Shown: positions 29,101-37,908, counted from the stretch's first letter. The stretch: DNA of 64,000 nucleotides from Pyrinomonas methylaliphatogenes (GCF_000820845.2 NZ_CBXV010000001.1:310001-374000), one strand, 5' to 3'. The notes: generated from the letters alone by a model not told the origin. Numbers and translations: made by a program.

Positions 29101-29106
29101 ATTATA
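29101..29106 (-). promoter_or_regulatory. -10 box, possibly leaderless start
   Basis: TATAAT on the minus strand lies eight bases before the ATG at 29092. Transcription would begin within a few bases of the start codon, giving a leaderless or nearly leaderless message. No good -35 is present. Confidence 0.4.
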
Positions 29107-29198
29107 GCCGAGGAACGGCGAAAATGGACTGTTTAAACGAAGAGCGCCGATCGCGGCGCTTTCGTTGGAGCGTATAATCGTTGTACGATGCCGTTTCG

Positions 29199-30152
29199 AT
29201 GGAACGCGATCCCGATCTGATCGAGTGTGAAAGTTGTGGACGACGTAACGCGCCTCGGCGTATGAGCTGTCTTTACTGCGGCGCGAAACTTGTTATACCG
29301 GTCGAAAGATTTGCTCGTCGCCCACGGCTGCAGCGTTTGGAGGAGTGGGAGCGCGGCTTCAACATCGGCCTTCTCCCGCAGATGCTGGATGGTGAGAAGC
29401 TCGCTGATTTGGTCGAATGGTTGGGTGATGCGGAAGGTGGGGTCGCGCGAATTCTGCAATCGAATCGTGGATTGCCCTTCATTCGCCTCTCGACGTCCGA
29501 GGAGCGGGATCTCGTCTGCACTAAATTGAAGTCGTTAGGGTTGCGCTTCATCTCGCTCGCTGATGATGAGCTCCTTCGTGAGCCATCGCGCCTTCGCAGT
29601 CTCCGATTTGCCGATCTGGTCTGCGTCGGCCAAGATATCGCCGGGCGATCGTTCATCATCGGCTGGGACAGCATAAGGCTGATCGTCAAAGGGAGACTCT
29701 ATGTGCGGCGGATCGAATCGGTCGAATCGAAGAAAGGCCGGAGAGAGCGCGAGACCATAGATGAGCGCGAGCTTATCTTCGATCATCCGGCGCTCGATCT
29801 TTATGATCGAACCGGACGCTCTTGGCGCATCGTCGCCTCAAGTTTCGATTTCCGTTGTTTAGGCGAGCGCATGCTCTTGACTGCTGAGGGGAACTTCCAT
29901 CTGTTAAGCGAAGCCATTCGAGAGCGCGCAAGCTGTGCTGTGTACGACGACTACGATAGCGTGCGTCGCTTGCTCGATGATGTGTGGCCGCCGGCGGAAC
30001 AGAAGGCGTCCATCGGTTGGCGGCGTGGTGGATTTCTTCGAATCAACACCGCGTCAACCACTCTTTTGACCAACGAGGCGCAGCTTACGCGTTACGGTCG
30101 GTGGCGTTATCTCTTGCTCGAGAGAGAGGGCGGTCCGCTTAATTCGTCATGA
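29199..30152 (+). CDS. zinc-ribbon protein of unknown function
   Basis: A 317-residue protein not recognised. It opens with a four-Cys zinc ribbon (CESCGRRN..CLYCGAKL). The rest is soluble, with two similar mixed alpha/beta halves. Residues after about 150 (DSIRLIVKGRLYVRRIE) look like a beta-rich ligand or nucleic-acid-binding module. A TATAAT at 29173-29178 may serve as -10. It overlaps the next gene by four bases (ATGA), so it is translationally coupled to an rRNA methyltransferase. Confidence 0.75.
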   Translation: MERDPDLIECESCGRRNAPRRMSCLYCGAKLVIPVERFARRPRLQRLEEWERGFNIGLLPQMLDGEKLADLVEWLGDAEGGVARILQSNRGLPFIRLSTSEERDLVCTKLKSLGLRFISLADDELLREPSRLRSLRFADLVCVGQDIAGRSFIIGWDSIRLIVKGRLYVRRIESVESKKGRRERETIDERELIFDHPALDLYDRTGRSWRIVASSFDFRCLGERMLLTAEGNFHLLSEAIRERASCAVYDDYDSVRRLLDDVWPPAEQKASIGWRRGGFLRINTASTTLLTNEAQLTRYGRWRYLLLEREGGPLNSS

Positions 30153-30967
30153 GGGATAAGGGGCGAATTGACGCTGATGAATCCGTGCGGCGCGCTTTGC
30201 GGGGAGGGAGTTTGATTTACGGCGTGATCCCTGTGGTCGAAGCCCTGCGCGCGCGTGCGCGCGACATCGATAGAATCCTGGTCGCCGAGGGTAGTGAAGG
30301 GAAGCGTGTGGCCGAAGTCATGCAGGCCGCGCGCGACGCTCATATCCCCATCGTGCGAGTGCCGCGCGCGGAGCTGGAACGTTTGACCTCTGGGGCGGCC
30401 CATCAAGGCGTCGTCGCGTTTGCTTCGGCGGTCCGCTATGCGGACGCTGCGGAATTGTTGAAGCGTTTGGCGGAACGGATCGGCACGGATGACCCGCCGC
30501 TCGCCCTTGTGCTGGACCAGGTCGAAGATCCGCGCAATCTGGGGGCGATCGTTCGCACGGCCGAATGCGCTGGCGCGCATGGCATCTTCATCCCGATGCG
30601 ACGGGCGGTCGGTTTGACGGATGCGGTCGCGAAGACGGCAGCCGGCGCGCTGGAACATCTGCCGGTCGCGCGCGTTCAGAATATCGCGCGTCTCGCGGAA
30701 GAGTTGAAAGAGCGCGGCATTTGGGCCATAGGGACGGCATCTGACGGCGAGACGATCTATACTGAATGGGATTGGACGCAACCATCCGCGATCTTCCTTG
30801 GAAGCGAAGGTGAAGGGTTGCGCCGTCTCGTCCGCGAACGCTGTGACATGCTGGTGCGTATTCCAATCTATGGACGGACGGAGTCGTTGAACGTCTCGGT
30901 CGCCGCGGGCGTGATCCTCTACGAAGCCGTCAGACAGCGCAGGTTAGCTGGAAAGGTCGCCGGTTAG
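30149..30967 (+). CDS. rlmB: TrmH/RlmB-type 23S rRNA 2'-O-methyltransferase
   Basis: A 272-residue SPOUT methyltransferase that probably methylates G2251 of 23S rRNA. The substrate-binding N-domain begins GGSLIYGVIPVVEALRAR. The knotted SAM-binding part shows LALVLDQVEDPRNLGAIVRTAE, FLGSEGEGLRRLV and RIPIYGRTESLNVSVAAGVILYE, motifs 1-3 of the family. RlmB is the best guess by length; a TrmH-like tRNA enzyme cannot be excluded. Confidence 0.88.
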   Translation: MRDKGRIDADESVRRALRGGSLIYGVIPVVEALRARARDIDRILVAEGSEGKRVAEVMQAARDAHIPIVRVPRAELERLTSGAAHQGVVAFASAVRYADAAELLKRLAERIGTDDPPLALVLDQVEDPRNLGAIVRTAECAGAHGIFIPMRRAVGLTDAVAKTAAGALEHLPVARVQNIARLAEELKERGIWAIGTASDGETIYTEWDWTQPSAIFLGSEGEGLRRLVRERCDMLVRIPIYGRTESLNVSVAAGVILYEAVRQRRLAGKVAG

Positions 30968-31023
30968 CGGAGCGTTCGATTCATTCAATGATGGGGAGCG
31001 AGTTTGCGTAGCGGAGGTGAGAG

Positions 31024-31599
31024 ATGTACTGTCCGAAGTGTGCCACGAAGAACGCCGATGATGCGAGATTCTGCCGCGCTTGTGGGGCCAACATAAGCCT
31101 CGTATCGCAGGCTCTCGAAGGCCGTTTGCCGAGCGGGAATGCGCCCGATTGGTGGAAGGAGGTGGAATTTTTGAAGCGCGCCGAGCTGGAGAAGCTCGAA
31201 TTGCGTCGCAAGAAGAAGATGTTGCAGGATCCACCGAGCCTCGAGGGCGGGATCGTCAAAACATTCACCGGACTCGGATTCCTATTGGTCGCTCTATCGA
31301 TCTTCGTTTGGGCTCCCGCCGGGCACCTTTGGTGGTTCTGGATGCTCATCCCGGCGTTCACCTGTTTCGGCAAAGGCATCAGTCAGATCGTGCGTTGGCA
31401 GCGGGAGGAGCACAGGCGGAGTGCCATCATCTCTGGGCCTGATGTCAAGGGCGAGGTAAACGCCGAGTTGCCGCGGGCGCCAGTTCTGCAAGTGCCATCG
31501 AGCGTCACTGAGGGAACGACCAAGCTGTTCGACAGTGGCGAGTCGGCGCCATCCTCGCGTTATGCTGGACCGGTCGGGGCGACGGACGAGTTAAAATGA
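31024..31599 (+). CDS. zinc-ribbon membrane protein
   Basis: A 191-residue protein of the zinc-ribbon plus membrane type: MYCPKCATKNADDARFCRACGAN, a charged linker, then two adjacent helices (FTGLGFLLVALSIFVWA and LWWFWMLIPAFTCFGKGI) and a disordered tail. The GGTGAGAG ribosome-binding site is good. Function unknown; such proteins are common in Acidobacteriota. Confidence 0.8.
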   Translation: MYCPKCATKNADDARFCRACGANISLVSQALEGRLPSGNAPDWWKEVEFLKRAELEKLELRRKKKMLQDPPSLEGGIVKTFTGLGFLLVALSIFVWAPAGHLWWFWMLIPAFTCFGKGISQIVRWQREEHRRSAIISGPDVKGEVNAELPRAPVLQVPSSVTEGTTKLFDSGESAPSSRYAGPVGATDELK

Positions 31600-31665
31600 G
31601 AGGTTGGCGCATCACTGGACCGAAACAGGGTTCGCATCGTTCGACGAAATGGGGAAGGAGACGCG

Positions 31666-33225
31666 ATGGATATGATGAGCGAGAGAGCGTCTGGGGCGAG
31701 GATTTGCGTTCCATTGTGCGCCGATGATTTCGAAGGGGCGTGGCAACTCGCCGCGCGGGCGCATGCTGTGGCCGATATGTTTGAGCTCCGGCTCGATTGT
31801 TTTGATGAATTCGCGCGTGCAGATCGGGCGCCCGTCGAGTTGATCCAGGCCCTACGCCCGTTCATCCGTGAACGGACGCGCCCCTTGATTCTGACCTTGC
31901 GACCTGAAGAACAGGGCGGCTGGAGCCATCTCCGCGCCGAGGAACGCGCGCGGTTCTGGCGCGAACTCTTCGCTCGGGGAGAGGCTCCGGACTTCGTCGA
32001 TTTGGAGTTAGATTTGATCGAGGGGTTGGGACACGAGGCGCTCGACTGGTCCAGAATAATCTGCTCGCACCATGAATTCCTAGAATCGCCGATCGATCTC
32101 GAGGCGTTATACGAACGGATGGCACGACTTCCGGCGCGCCTTTTGAAGATCGCTGTGAGCGTGACCGATGCGGTCGAATGCCTGCCGATCTTCCATCTGC
32201 TTGCGCGCGCGCGCCGTGATGGTCGGCAGTTGATCGCCATCGCGATGGGATTTGCCGGCGTCGTTACGCGCGTCCTCGGACCAGCTCACGGGGCGTTCTT
32301 GACGTATGCGCCTTTGATCAAAGAGGGCGCGACGGCGCCTGGGCAAGTGACGGCAGCGGAGTTGCGCGACCTTTACCGCATCGACGCGATCAACCGCGAG
32401 ACGCAAATCTACGGGATCATCGGTTCTCCGGTGGCTTACTCGATCTCGCCGCAGATCCATAATCGCGCTTTCGCGTCTCGCAACATGGATGCGGTCTATC
32501 TCCCTTTCGAAACGCGCGACGTCGAGTCTTTCATCCGCCGCTTGGTCCACCCACGCACGCGTGAAGTCGATTGGCGCTGGCGAGGGCTGAGCGTGACGAT
32601 TCCGCATAAGAGCGCGATTTTGAACCTTTTGGATTCCGTCGATGAAGCTGCTCGGCAGATAGGGGCGGTAAATACGATCGTCGTCGAGGAGGATGGGTTA
32701 CGCGGATACAACACGGATGCGGAAGGAGTCCTCGCCCCTTTGCGTGAGGCGATCGATTTGAAAGGCGCGCGCGTCGCCATCATCGGCGCCGGCGGAGCCG
32801 CGCGCGCCGCTTTGTGGGCGTTCAAGCGCGAAGGGGCGCGCGTGACCTTGTTTGCGCGCGATCTGCCGAAGGCGCAGCCCGTCGCGCGCGAGTTCGGAGC
32901 CGATCTGCAATCGCTCGCCGAAGCGCGGTTCGCCTCTTTCGACCTGGTCGTCAACGCGACGCCCTTGGGCGCGCGCGGTGCGAACGAAGGTCGCACTCCG
33001 GCGACGGCGGAGCAATTGCGGGGCGCGGGCATCGCCTATGATTTGGTTTATAATCCGAGTGAGACGCTCTTCTTGCGCGAGGCCCGACAGGCAGGTTGCC
33101 GAACGATCGGCGGATTGTCGATGTTGGTCGCACAGGCGACGCGCCAATTCGAACTGTGGACGGGAGAAGAAGCGCCAGTCGATTTAATGCTGGAGGTGGC
33201 AACGCGCGCGCTGGAAAAGAATTGA
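31666..33225 (+). CDS. aroDE: fused 3-dehydroquinate dehydratase / shikimate dehydrogenase
   Basis: A 519-residue fusion of two consecutive shikimate-pathway enzymes. Residues 10-235 are type I dehydroquinase: FELRLDCFD, ILTLRPEEQGG, the Schiff-base lysine in LLKIAVSV, and IAMGFAGVVTRVLGP. Residues 245-519 are shikimate dehydrogenase: IYGIIGSPVAYSISPQIHN, GLSVTIPHK with the catalytic lysine, GAVNTIV, GYNTDAEGV and the nucleotide loop IIGAGGAARAAL. The arrangement parallels plant and some bacterial bifunctional enzymes and lets dehydroshikimate pass within one polypeptide. Confidence 0.95.
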   Translation: MDMMSERASGARICVPLCADDFEGAWQLAARAHAVADMFELRLDCFDEFARADRAPVELIQALRPFIRERTRPLILTLRPEEQGGWSHLRAEERARFWRELFARGEAPDFVDLELDLIEGLGHEALDWSRIICSHHEFLESPIDLEALYERMARLPARLLKIAVSVTDAVECLPIFHLLARARRDGRQLIAIAMGFAGVVTRVLGPAHGAFLTYAPLIKEGATAPGQVTAAELRDLYRIDAINRETQIYGIIGSPVAYSISPQIHNRAFASRNMDAVYLPFETRDVESFIRRLVHPRTREVDWRWRGLSVTIPHKSAILNLLDSVDEAARQIGAVNTIVVEEDGLRGYNTDAEGVLAPLREAIDLKGARVAIIGAGGAARAALWAFKREGARVTLFARDLPKAQPVAREFGADLQSLAEARFASFDLVVNATPLGARGANEGRTPATAEQLRGAGIAYDLVYNPSETLFLREARQAGCRTIGGLSMLVAQATRQFELWTGEEAPVDLMLEVATRALEKN

Positions 33226-33275
33226 TCTCACGCTCCTGTGCGAACGTCTAAATCGGAGTGGTCTTGAGCTGAGCG

Positions 33276-34292
33276 ATGGATCGATACAGTCGGCAAGTAC
33301 TCTTCGCTGAATTGGGTTCCGAAGGGCAGAGGCGGATACGCGCATCGCATGTGTTGATCGTCGGTTGCGGCGCTTTAGGATCGCTACAGGCGGAGATGCT
33401 TGCGCGCGCCGGGGTCGGGGCCTTGAGGATCGCCGATCGCGATTTCGTCGAGGAATCGAATCTCCAGCGACAGACGCTCTTTACAGAAAGAGATGCGCGT
33501 GAGCGTGTGCCTAAAGCGGTCGCGTGCGTGGCGCGATTGCGCGAGATAAATTCCGAAGTGGAAGTCGAAGGGCGTGTCCTCGATGTCAATCAGACCAACA
33601 TCGAGGATCTGATCCGCGATTGCGATCTGGTGCTTGATGGGACGGATAATTTCTTGACGCGCTATCTCATCAATGACGCCTGCGTAAAGCAGGCTATCCC
33701 TTGGATCTACGGAGCGGCGGTCGGCTCCTACGGCGTGACGATGACGGTTCGCCCGCACGAGACGCCTTGTCTCCGTTGTCTTTTCCCGGAGATGCCGGCG
33801 CCGGGCAGCGCGCCGACTTGCGATACGGCGGGCATCATCATGCCGGCGGTTGCGACGGTCGTTGCCGTGCAAGTCGCCGAGGCTTTGAAGCTCTTGACGG
33901 GAAATGTGGAGGATCTTCACGGGGCTTTCATGCAGTTCGATCTCTGGCGGAACGAGTGGCGGAGCATTAAGCTCGGTGAGCCGTCGCCGGAATGCCCCGC
34001 GTGTGCTTCGGCGCGCTTCCCGGCGCTTGAAGCTGAGACGGGTAATTACGCCACGGTCTTGTGTGGCCGACAGGCCGTACAAGTTACGCCGATCAACAGA
34101 GGTAGGCTTAACTTGGCGCAGCTTTTCGAACGATTCAGCGCCGTCGGCGAAGCGCAGGCGAATCAGTATCTCATACGGTTGCGCGTCGATGGATACGAGT
34201 TGACGGTCTTCGAGGATGGGCGCGCGATCATTCGTGGAACCGAAGATCTCGTCCAAGCCCAGACGCTTTACGCGCGATACGTTGGCTCTTAA
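33276..34292 (+). CDS. thiF: ThiF/MoeB-family adenylyltransferase
   Basis: A 338-residue E1-like enzyme that adenylates the C-terminus of a sulfur-carrier protein. It has the ATP loop VLIVGCGALGS, DRDFVEESNLQRQTLF, the zinc pairs CLRC and CPAC, and the conserved Cys in APTCDTAG. The C-terminal 75 residues (LCGRQAVQVTPINRG and VFEDGRAIIRGTEDLVQA) match the extra domain of Bacillus-type ThiF. ThiF is preferred to MoeB on that basis. No ThiS gene is adjacent. Confidence 0.88.
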   Translation: MDRYSRQVLFAELGSEGQRRIRASHVLIVGCGALGSLQAEMLARAGVGALRIADRDFVEESNLQRQTLFTERDARERVPKAVACVARLREINSEVEVEGRVLDVNQTNIEDLIRDCDLVLDGTDNFLTRYLINDACVKQAIPWIYGAAVGSYGVTMTVRPHETPCLRCLFPEMPAPGSAPTCDTAGIIMPAVATVVAVQVAEALKLLTGNVEDLHGAFMQFDLWRNEWRSIKLGEPSPECPACASARFPALEAETGNYATVLCGRQAVQVTPINRGRLNLAQLFERFSAVGEAQANQYLIRLRVDGYELTVFEDGRAIIRGTEDLVQAQTLYARYVGS

Positions 34293-34349
34293 AGCGACCT
34301 TTCTCTTGCGATCTCATGTGCAAATCTTAGCGTGAAACGGACGATATAG

Positions 34350-36551
34350 ATGGGGAAAAAAACGGCATCTTTCTGTCCTCTTCTTCTCGGCACAATTATT
34401 TCGCTCTGTTCGTTAACGGCGCAAGCCGGTGGCCCAGTCGTGTGGGAGATCGATTCGCGTGCGGAGCTTCTGCGTGGTGAGGCGCGCGGCGTGTCGATCT
34501 CCGATACCGGGGCTTTGATGCTCGCGCCGCGTTTCACTCAACTGTTCGATACCGGGCAGACCTACGTCTGGTCCAGCGCCGTCGATGCTTCGGGCAACGT
34601 CTATCTTGGGACGGGGCACGATGGGAAGATATTTCGTGTGACCGGCGAGGGGCGCGGCACGCTCTTCTACGATGCGCCGGAGTTGGACGTCACCGCTCTG
34701 GTGATCGGGCGCGACGGGGCGCTTTACGCGGGAACCTCTCCTAACGGCAAGGTCTATCGCATCACTATGGATGGGCGTGCGGAGGTCTATTTCGATCCGC
34801 CTGATAAGTATATCTGGGCGCTCGCCGTGTTGCCGGATGGAGCGCTGGCGGTTGGGACGGGAGATCAGGGCAAGATCTACCGCGTGCGCAGCGCAGGCGC
34901 GAAGCCGGAAGAGAGTCTGTTGGCGGATGTCAACGAGATGAATGTCGTTTCGCTTGCCGTCGATGCGCGAGGGGATCTGTTGGTGGGAACCGATCCGAAC
35001 GGTTTGGTTTTGCGCATCGGCCCCGATGGGCGCATCTTCGCTCTCTTCGATTCGCCTTTACGCGAAATCCACGCCCTCGCGCCGGCGGCGGATGGTTCCG
35101 TCTATGCGCTCGCTTTGGGCGATACGACTTCGACCTCGCGAGCGACGCAAGCGGCGACGCAGACGCAATCTTCTGCATCAGCGCAAACGAGCGTCTCGGT
35201 GACGGTCGTCGAAGATATGGGCGGCGCGCCAGTCGCGCAGCCTACGCCGGCGCGAAGTCGCAATGATCTGGGTAACGCGCGGAGCGCGGTCTTCCGCCTT
35301 CTGCCCGATGGCGGCAACGACATTTTGTGGAGTTCGAACACGGTGGTCGCTTTCTCGATCGTTCCGGCGCCGCAAGGCGGGCGCGTGTTGATCGGGACTG
35401 GCGATAAAGGGCGCATCTATTCCGTCACGAATGACGGGCGCGACACTTTGCTCGTGCAATCCACAGAGGATCAGATATCAACGCTCGTGGCGCGCGGCGA
35501 GGAAGTTTATGCCGCTTCCAGTAACCAAGGCAAGCTCTTTCGTTTAACCCCAGAGATCGTGGGCGAGGGGAGTTATGAATCTCCCGTGCGCGATGCGAAA
35601 TTTGTCGCTTCGTGGGGGAGGATCTGGTGGCGTGGTAGCGGAGATGTCGAGATCCAAACACGCACTGGCAACACTGAGCGACCTGATAAGACCTGGAGCG
35701 AATGGAGCGCTCCGTATCGAGATCCGAGCGGAACGCAGATTACAAGCCCGCGCGCGCGTTTCATCCAGTGGCGGGCAGTCTTGCATATCGGTAAGGCGCA
35801 CGAGATGGCGCGCGTCGAAGAGGTAAAGCTCGCCTACTTGCCGCGCAATGTCGCCCCTGAAGTCACTTCCATCACGGTTTTGCCGATCGGCGTCGGCTTG
35901 CAACCCGCAATTCAACCTCAAGTCGATCCGAATATAGAAGCATCCGGACTCGATCCATCCTTGTTCGGCGCTCCGACGCAGACCATGCCGCGGCGCATCT
36001 ATCAGCGCGGCGCTGTATCGCTTCAGTGGCAGGCGGAGGATCGTAACGGAGATACGCTCGAGTACGCGATCTATTACCGCGCGCTTAATGAATCGACTTT
36101 TCACTTGCTCAAGGATAGAGTGCGCGATAACTTCTATACAGTCGATGGGACGAAACTGGCTGATGGGCGCTATATCTTCAAGATCGTGGCGACGGATGAG
36201 CCGGACAACCCGCCAGGGCTCGCCCTGACTGGCGAAAAGGTGACTGAACCCGTGACGATCGATAACACTCCGCCGAATATTCGCGCCGCAGCTCCAGAGG
36301 TGCTGGGAGACCGTGCGCGCGTTCGCTTCACCGTCGAGGATCAGACCGGGATCATCCGCCGCGCCGATGTGAGCGTCGACGGCGGGGATTGGAAGATGGT
36401 CTTTCCAGATGATGGGATCGCCGATAGCCCGCGCGAGGTTTACACGATCGAGATAGATTTGAATGCTGGACGGGTTGAGAGAACCATCGCCATTCGCGTC
36501 TATGATGATAGTGGCAACGCAGGAAGCGGTCGCGTCGTCATAAGACGTTAG
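34350..36551 (+). CDS. secreted beta-propeller protein
   Basis: A 733-residue exported protein with a signal peptide ending near AQAGG. Residues about 60-420 hold repeated WD40/NHL-like blades (VYLGTGHDGKIFRV, LYAGTSPNGKVYRI, LAVGTGDQGKIYRV and LVGTDPNGLVLRI), interrupted by a Ser/Thr/Ala-rich linker around 255-300. The C-terminal third (WQAEDRNGDTLEYAIYYR, then KIVATDEPDNPP) is fibronectin/Ig-like. It probably acts outside the inner membrane in binding; no catalytic motif is seen. Confidence 0.8.
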   Translation: MGKKTASFCPLLLGTIISLCSLTAQAGGPVVWEIDSRAELLRGEARGVSISDTGALMLAPRFTQLFDTGQTYVWSSAVDASGNVYLGTGHDGKIFRVTGEGRGTLFYDAPELDVTALVIGRDGALYAGTSPNGKVYRITMDGRAEVYFDPPDKYIWALAVLPDGALAVGTGDQGKIYRVRSAGAKPEESLLADVNEMNVVSLAVDARGDLLVGTDPNGLVLRIGPDGRIFALFDSPLREIHALAPAADGSVYALALGDTTSTSRATQAATQTQSSASAQTSVSVTVVEDMGGAPVAQPTPARSRNDLGNARSAVFRLLPDGGNDILWSSNTVVAFSIVPAPQGGRVLIGTGDKGRIYSVTNDGRDTLLVQSTEDQISTLVARGEEVYAASSNQGKLFRLTPEIVGEGSYESPVRDAKFVASWGRIWWRGSGDVEIQTRTGNTERPDKTWSEWSAPYRDPSGTQITSPRARFIQWRAVLHIGKAHEMARVEEVKLAYLPRNVAPEVTSITVLPIGVGLQPAIQPQVDPNIEASGLDPSLFGAPTQTMPRRIYQRGAVSLQWQAEDRNGDTLEYAIYYRALNESTFHLLKDRVRDNFYTVDGTKLADGRYIFKIVATDEPDNPPGLALTGEKVTEPVTIDNTPPNIRAAAPEVLGDRARVRFTVEDQTGIIRRADVSVDGGDWKMVFPDDGIADSPREVYTIEIDLNAGRVERTIAIRVYDDSGNAGSGRVVIRR

Positions 36552-36655
36552 CTTTGCACGATTAGGGGTGTCCCGTGCCGCAAACAGTGTGTTCGCCGAA
36601 AGAGAGGGGTACGATTATCGGGCATTTATCGGAGCGCGGCGAGCGTTTGGCGCTG

Positions 36656-36671
36656 TGGCATTCAATTTGCC
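36656..36671 (+). promoter_or_regulatory. sigma-54 (-24/-12) promoter match
   Basis: TGGCATTCAATTTGCC fits the sigma-54 consensus TGGCAC-N5-TTGC, with GG at 36657-36658 and GC at 36669-36670 separated by exactly ten bases. Transcription would start near 36682, about 60 bases before the small secreted protein gene. The two dyads at 37126-37168 are the nearest candidate enhancer. Confidence 0.55.
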
Positions 36672-36742
36672 CGCGTTTAAAGCGAATGTCGCAAGGGTCT
36701 CCCTCCCCATGCGCACCGACGAAGCCTGAGGAGGACGGAACC

Positions 36743-36961
36743 TTGAGAGGATTGGTGAAAAGAGCTTTCATCTTGGTCTTCGTCTTCTGTTTGATCCCTT
36801 TCGCCGGACGAGGTGACGACTTACAAGATAAGAAATCTCCGCCGAAAGATAAGCGGGTGGTCATCAAAGCTCCCAAGGATAAGGACAAAGGTGAAAAGGG
36901 AGGGAAACAGGGAGAAGAGGACAGAGGAAAACAGGAAGAGAGGCGCCGGGAAAGGCCGTGA
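36743..36961 (+). CDS. small secreted lysine-rich protein
   Basis: About 72 residues. A TTG start with GAGG eight bases upstream gives a signal peptide (MRGLVKRAFILVFVFCLIPF) followed by a mature domain of about 45 residues made almost wholly of Lys, Glu, Arg, Asp and Gly (KAPKDKDKGEKGG and similar). It is predicted disordered. No family is recognised. An earlier ATG in the same frame at 36575 lies upstream of the sigma-54 match and would give no signal peptide at the N-terminus, so I reject it. Confidence 0.55.
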   Translation: MRGLVKRAFILVFVFCLIPFAGRGDDLQDKKSPPKDKRVVIKAPKDKDKGEKGGKQGEEDRGKQEERRRERP

Positions 36962-37125
36962 ACTCACGCCTCGGCGTCTCCTCAGCCAGATCGCCCGTCT
37001 TCATGGACTCCTCTAATCTTCAACAGGACGCGGACCGATTTCGTCCCTGACGGGTTCGCGCGTGGCTTCAAGGCGGTTTGATCTTCAGCTAGCCTTCTAC
37101 TGACTACCGAACGACTCTCGCCCTT

Positions 37126-37168
37126 CATTGTCTGAAAACAGACAATCATCGTCTGTTAATAGACAATG
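37126..37168. promoter_or_regulatory. two tandem dyads, probable enhancer sites
   Basis: Dyad 1 is ATTGTCTGAAAACAGACAAT (37127-37146), a perfect inverted repeat with 8-base arms. Dyad 2 is TCGTCTGTTAATAGACAA (37149-37166) with one mismatch in its arms. Their centres are 21 bp apart, two helical turns, and the outer ends (CATTGTCT and AGACAATG) are themselves complementary. The shared half-site is TTGTCT. They lie about 110-130 bp upstream of the predicted sigma-54 start, where an enhancer-binding protein would sit. Confidence 0.75.
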
Positions 37169-37242
37169 TTCTCCCGCCCGCATCTACTCGGAAGAGCGTT
37201 TCCCCTGCCTAATCTCTCGCTTTGAGGACTGACAAGGCGCCG

Positions 37243-37258
37243 GCACAGGGCTTGCCCG
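37243..37258 (+). promoter_or_regulatory. sigma-54 (-24/-12) promoter of the metal operon
   Basis: CGGCACAGGGCTTGCC matches TGGCAC-N5-TTGC at all but the first base. GG is at 37244-37245 and GC at 37256-37257, with the obligatory ten-base gap. The predicted start is near 37269 and the first gene begins at 37309. The operon encodes a sigma-54 activator as its last gene. Confidence 0.65.
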
Positions 37259-37308
37259 AGCATTCGATCAGCGGAAAAGAGTCGGGAGCTTCCATTAGAG
37301 GGGCGATG

Positions 37309-37908
37309 ATGGAGCTTGTGCGAAAGGTCATCTTGATTTTTGCCATTGTGCTACCGCTCTTTGTTGAAGTTCAGGGGCATGGTGGTGAGGATCATGTCGA
37401 GAGCGTGGCACAAACTTCATCGGCGGGAGAGACCATCACGCATCTTGCGCGAACGGGCGATTTCGAACTGTTCTTCAAGCATGCGCCCGTCACTCCGGAT
37501 CGGGCGACCGCGGCGGACATTTTCCTCTCGCGCTACGAGACGAATGAACCGGTCGGCGGCGCGCGCATCGAGATCACATTCGCCGGCCCGAGCGAGGCGA
37601 AGGTTGAAGCGAAACCTAACGATTTGGCTGGGCGATATGGAGTAGAGCTCCCGCCGTTAGCGCGAGGCGAATATCGCATCTCGGCGCGCGTCGAAATGGA
37701 TGGGAGAAGCTCTGTTGTTGATTTGGGAACGCTCGATGTCGCCCCCGTGACGATGCCTGAGCAGATGGCGAATGAACGCGCCGCGCTTCGGGCAACTATT
37801 ATCTTGTTGATCTCCCTTATGGCGATCTTGCTCGTAGCGATCTTAGCGCTCTTCTGGCGTGCGTTGAGCCATCGCTTCAAGGCGGAGAAGGAGGCGACGG
37901 CGGTTTGA
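37309..37908 (+). CDS. periplasmic HGGEDH protein with C-terminal membrane anchor
   Basis: A 199-residue protein, first gene of the metal operon. The ATG at 37309 follows GAGGGG five bases upstream. A signal peptide ends VEVQG, so the mature protein probably begins HGGEDH, a metal-ligand-rich start. Residues about 50-140 form a beta-sandwich-like domain (GDFELFFKHAPVTPDRATAADIFL, then ARGEYRISARVEMDGR). One membrane helix near the end (IILLISLMAILLVAILALF) anchors it. It resembles the N-terminal module of the adaptor encoded at 40153-42288. A periplasmic metal-binding or pump-accessory role is inferred. Confidence 0.75.
   Translation: MELVRKVILIFAIVLPLFVEVQGHGGEDHVESVAQTSSAGETITHLARTGDFELFFKHAPVTPDRATAADIFLSRYETNEPVGGARIEITFAGPSEAKVEAKPNDLAGRYGVELPPLARGEYRISARVEMDGRSSVVDLGTLDVAPVTMPEQMANERAALRATIILLISLMAILLVAILALFWRALSHRFKAEKEATAV

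Larger units (their letters stand above)
36962..37308 (+). promoter_or_regulatory. regulatory region of the metal-efflux operon
   Basis: These 347 bases hold no supported gene. They contain two dyads (37126-37168) and a sigma-54 promoter match (37243-37258). No good TTGACA/TATAAT pair was seen. The order enhancer-like dyads, about 100 bases of spacer, -24/-12 element, then about 50 bases to the first start codon is the usual layout of a sigma-54 promoter. Confidence 0.6.

Noticed and set aside
37126-37168. Dyads as a CopY/BlaI-type repressor operator
   Set aside because: No such repressor gene is in the window, the half-site differs from the TACA-type CopY box, and the distance to the -24/-12 element fits an activator better.
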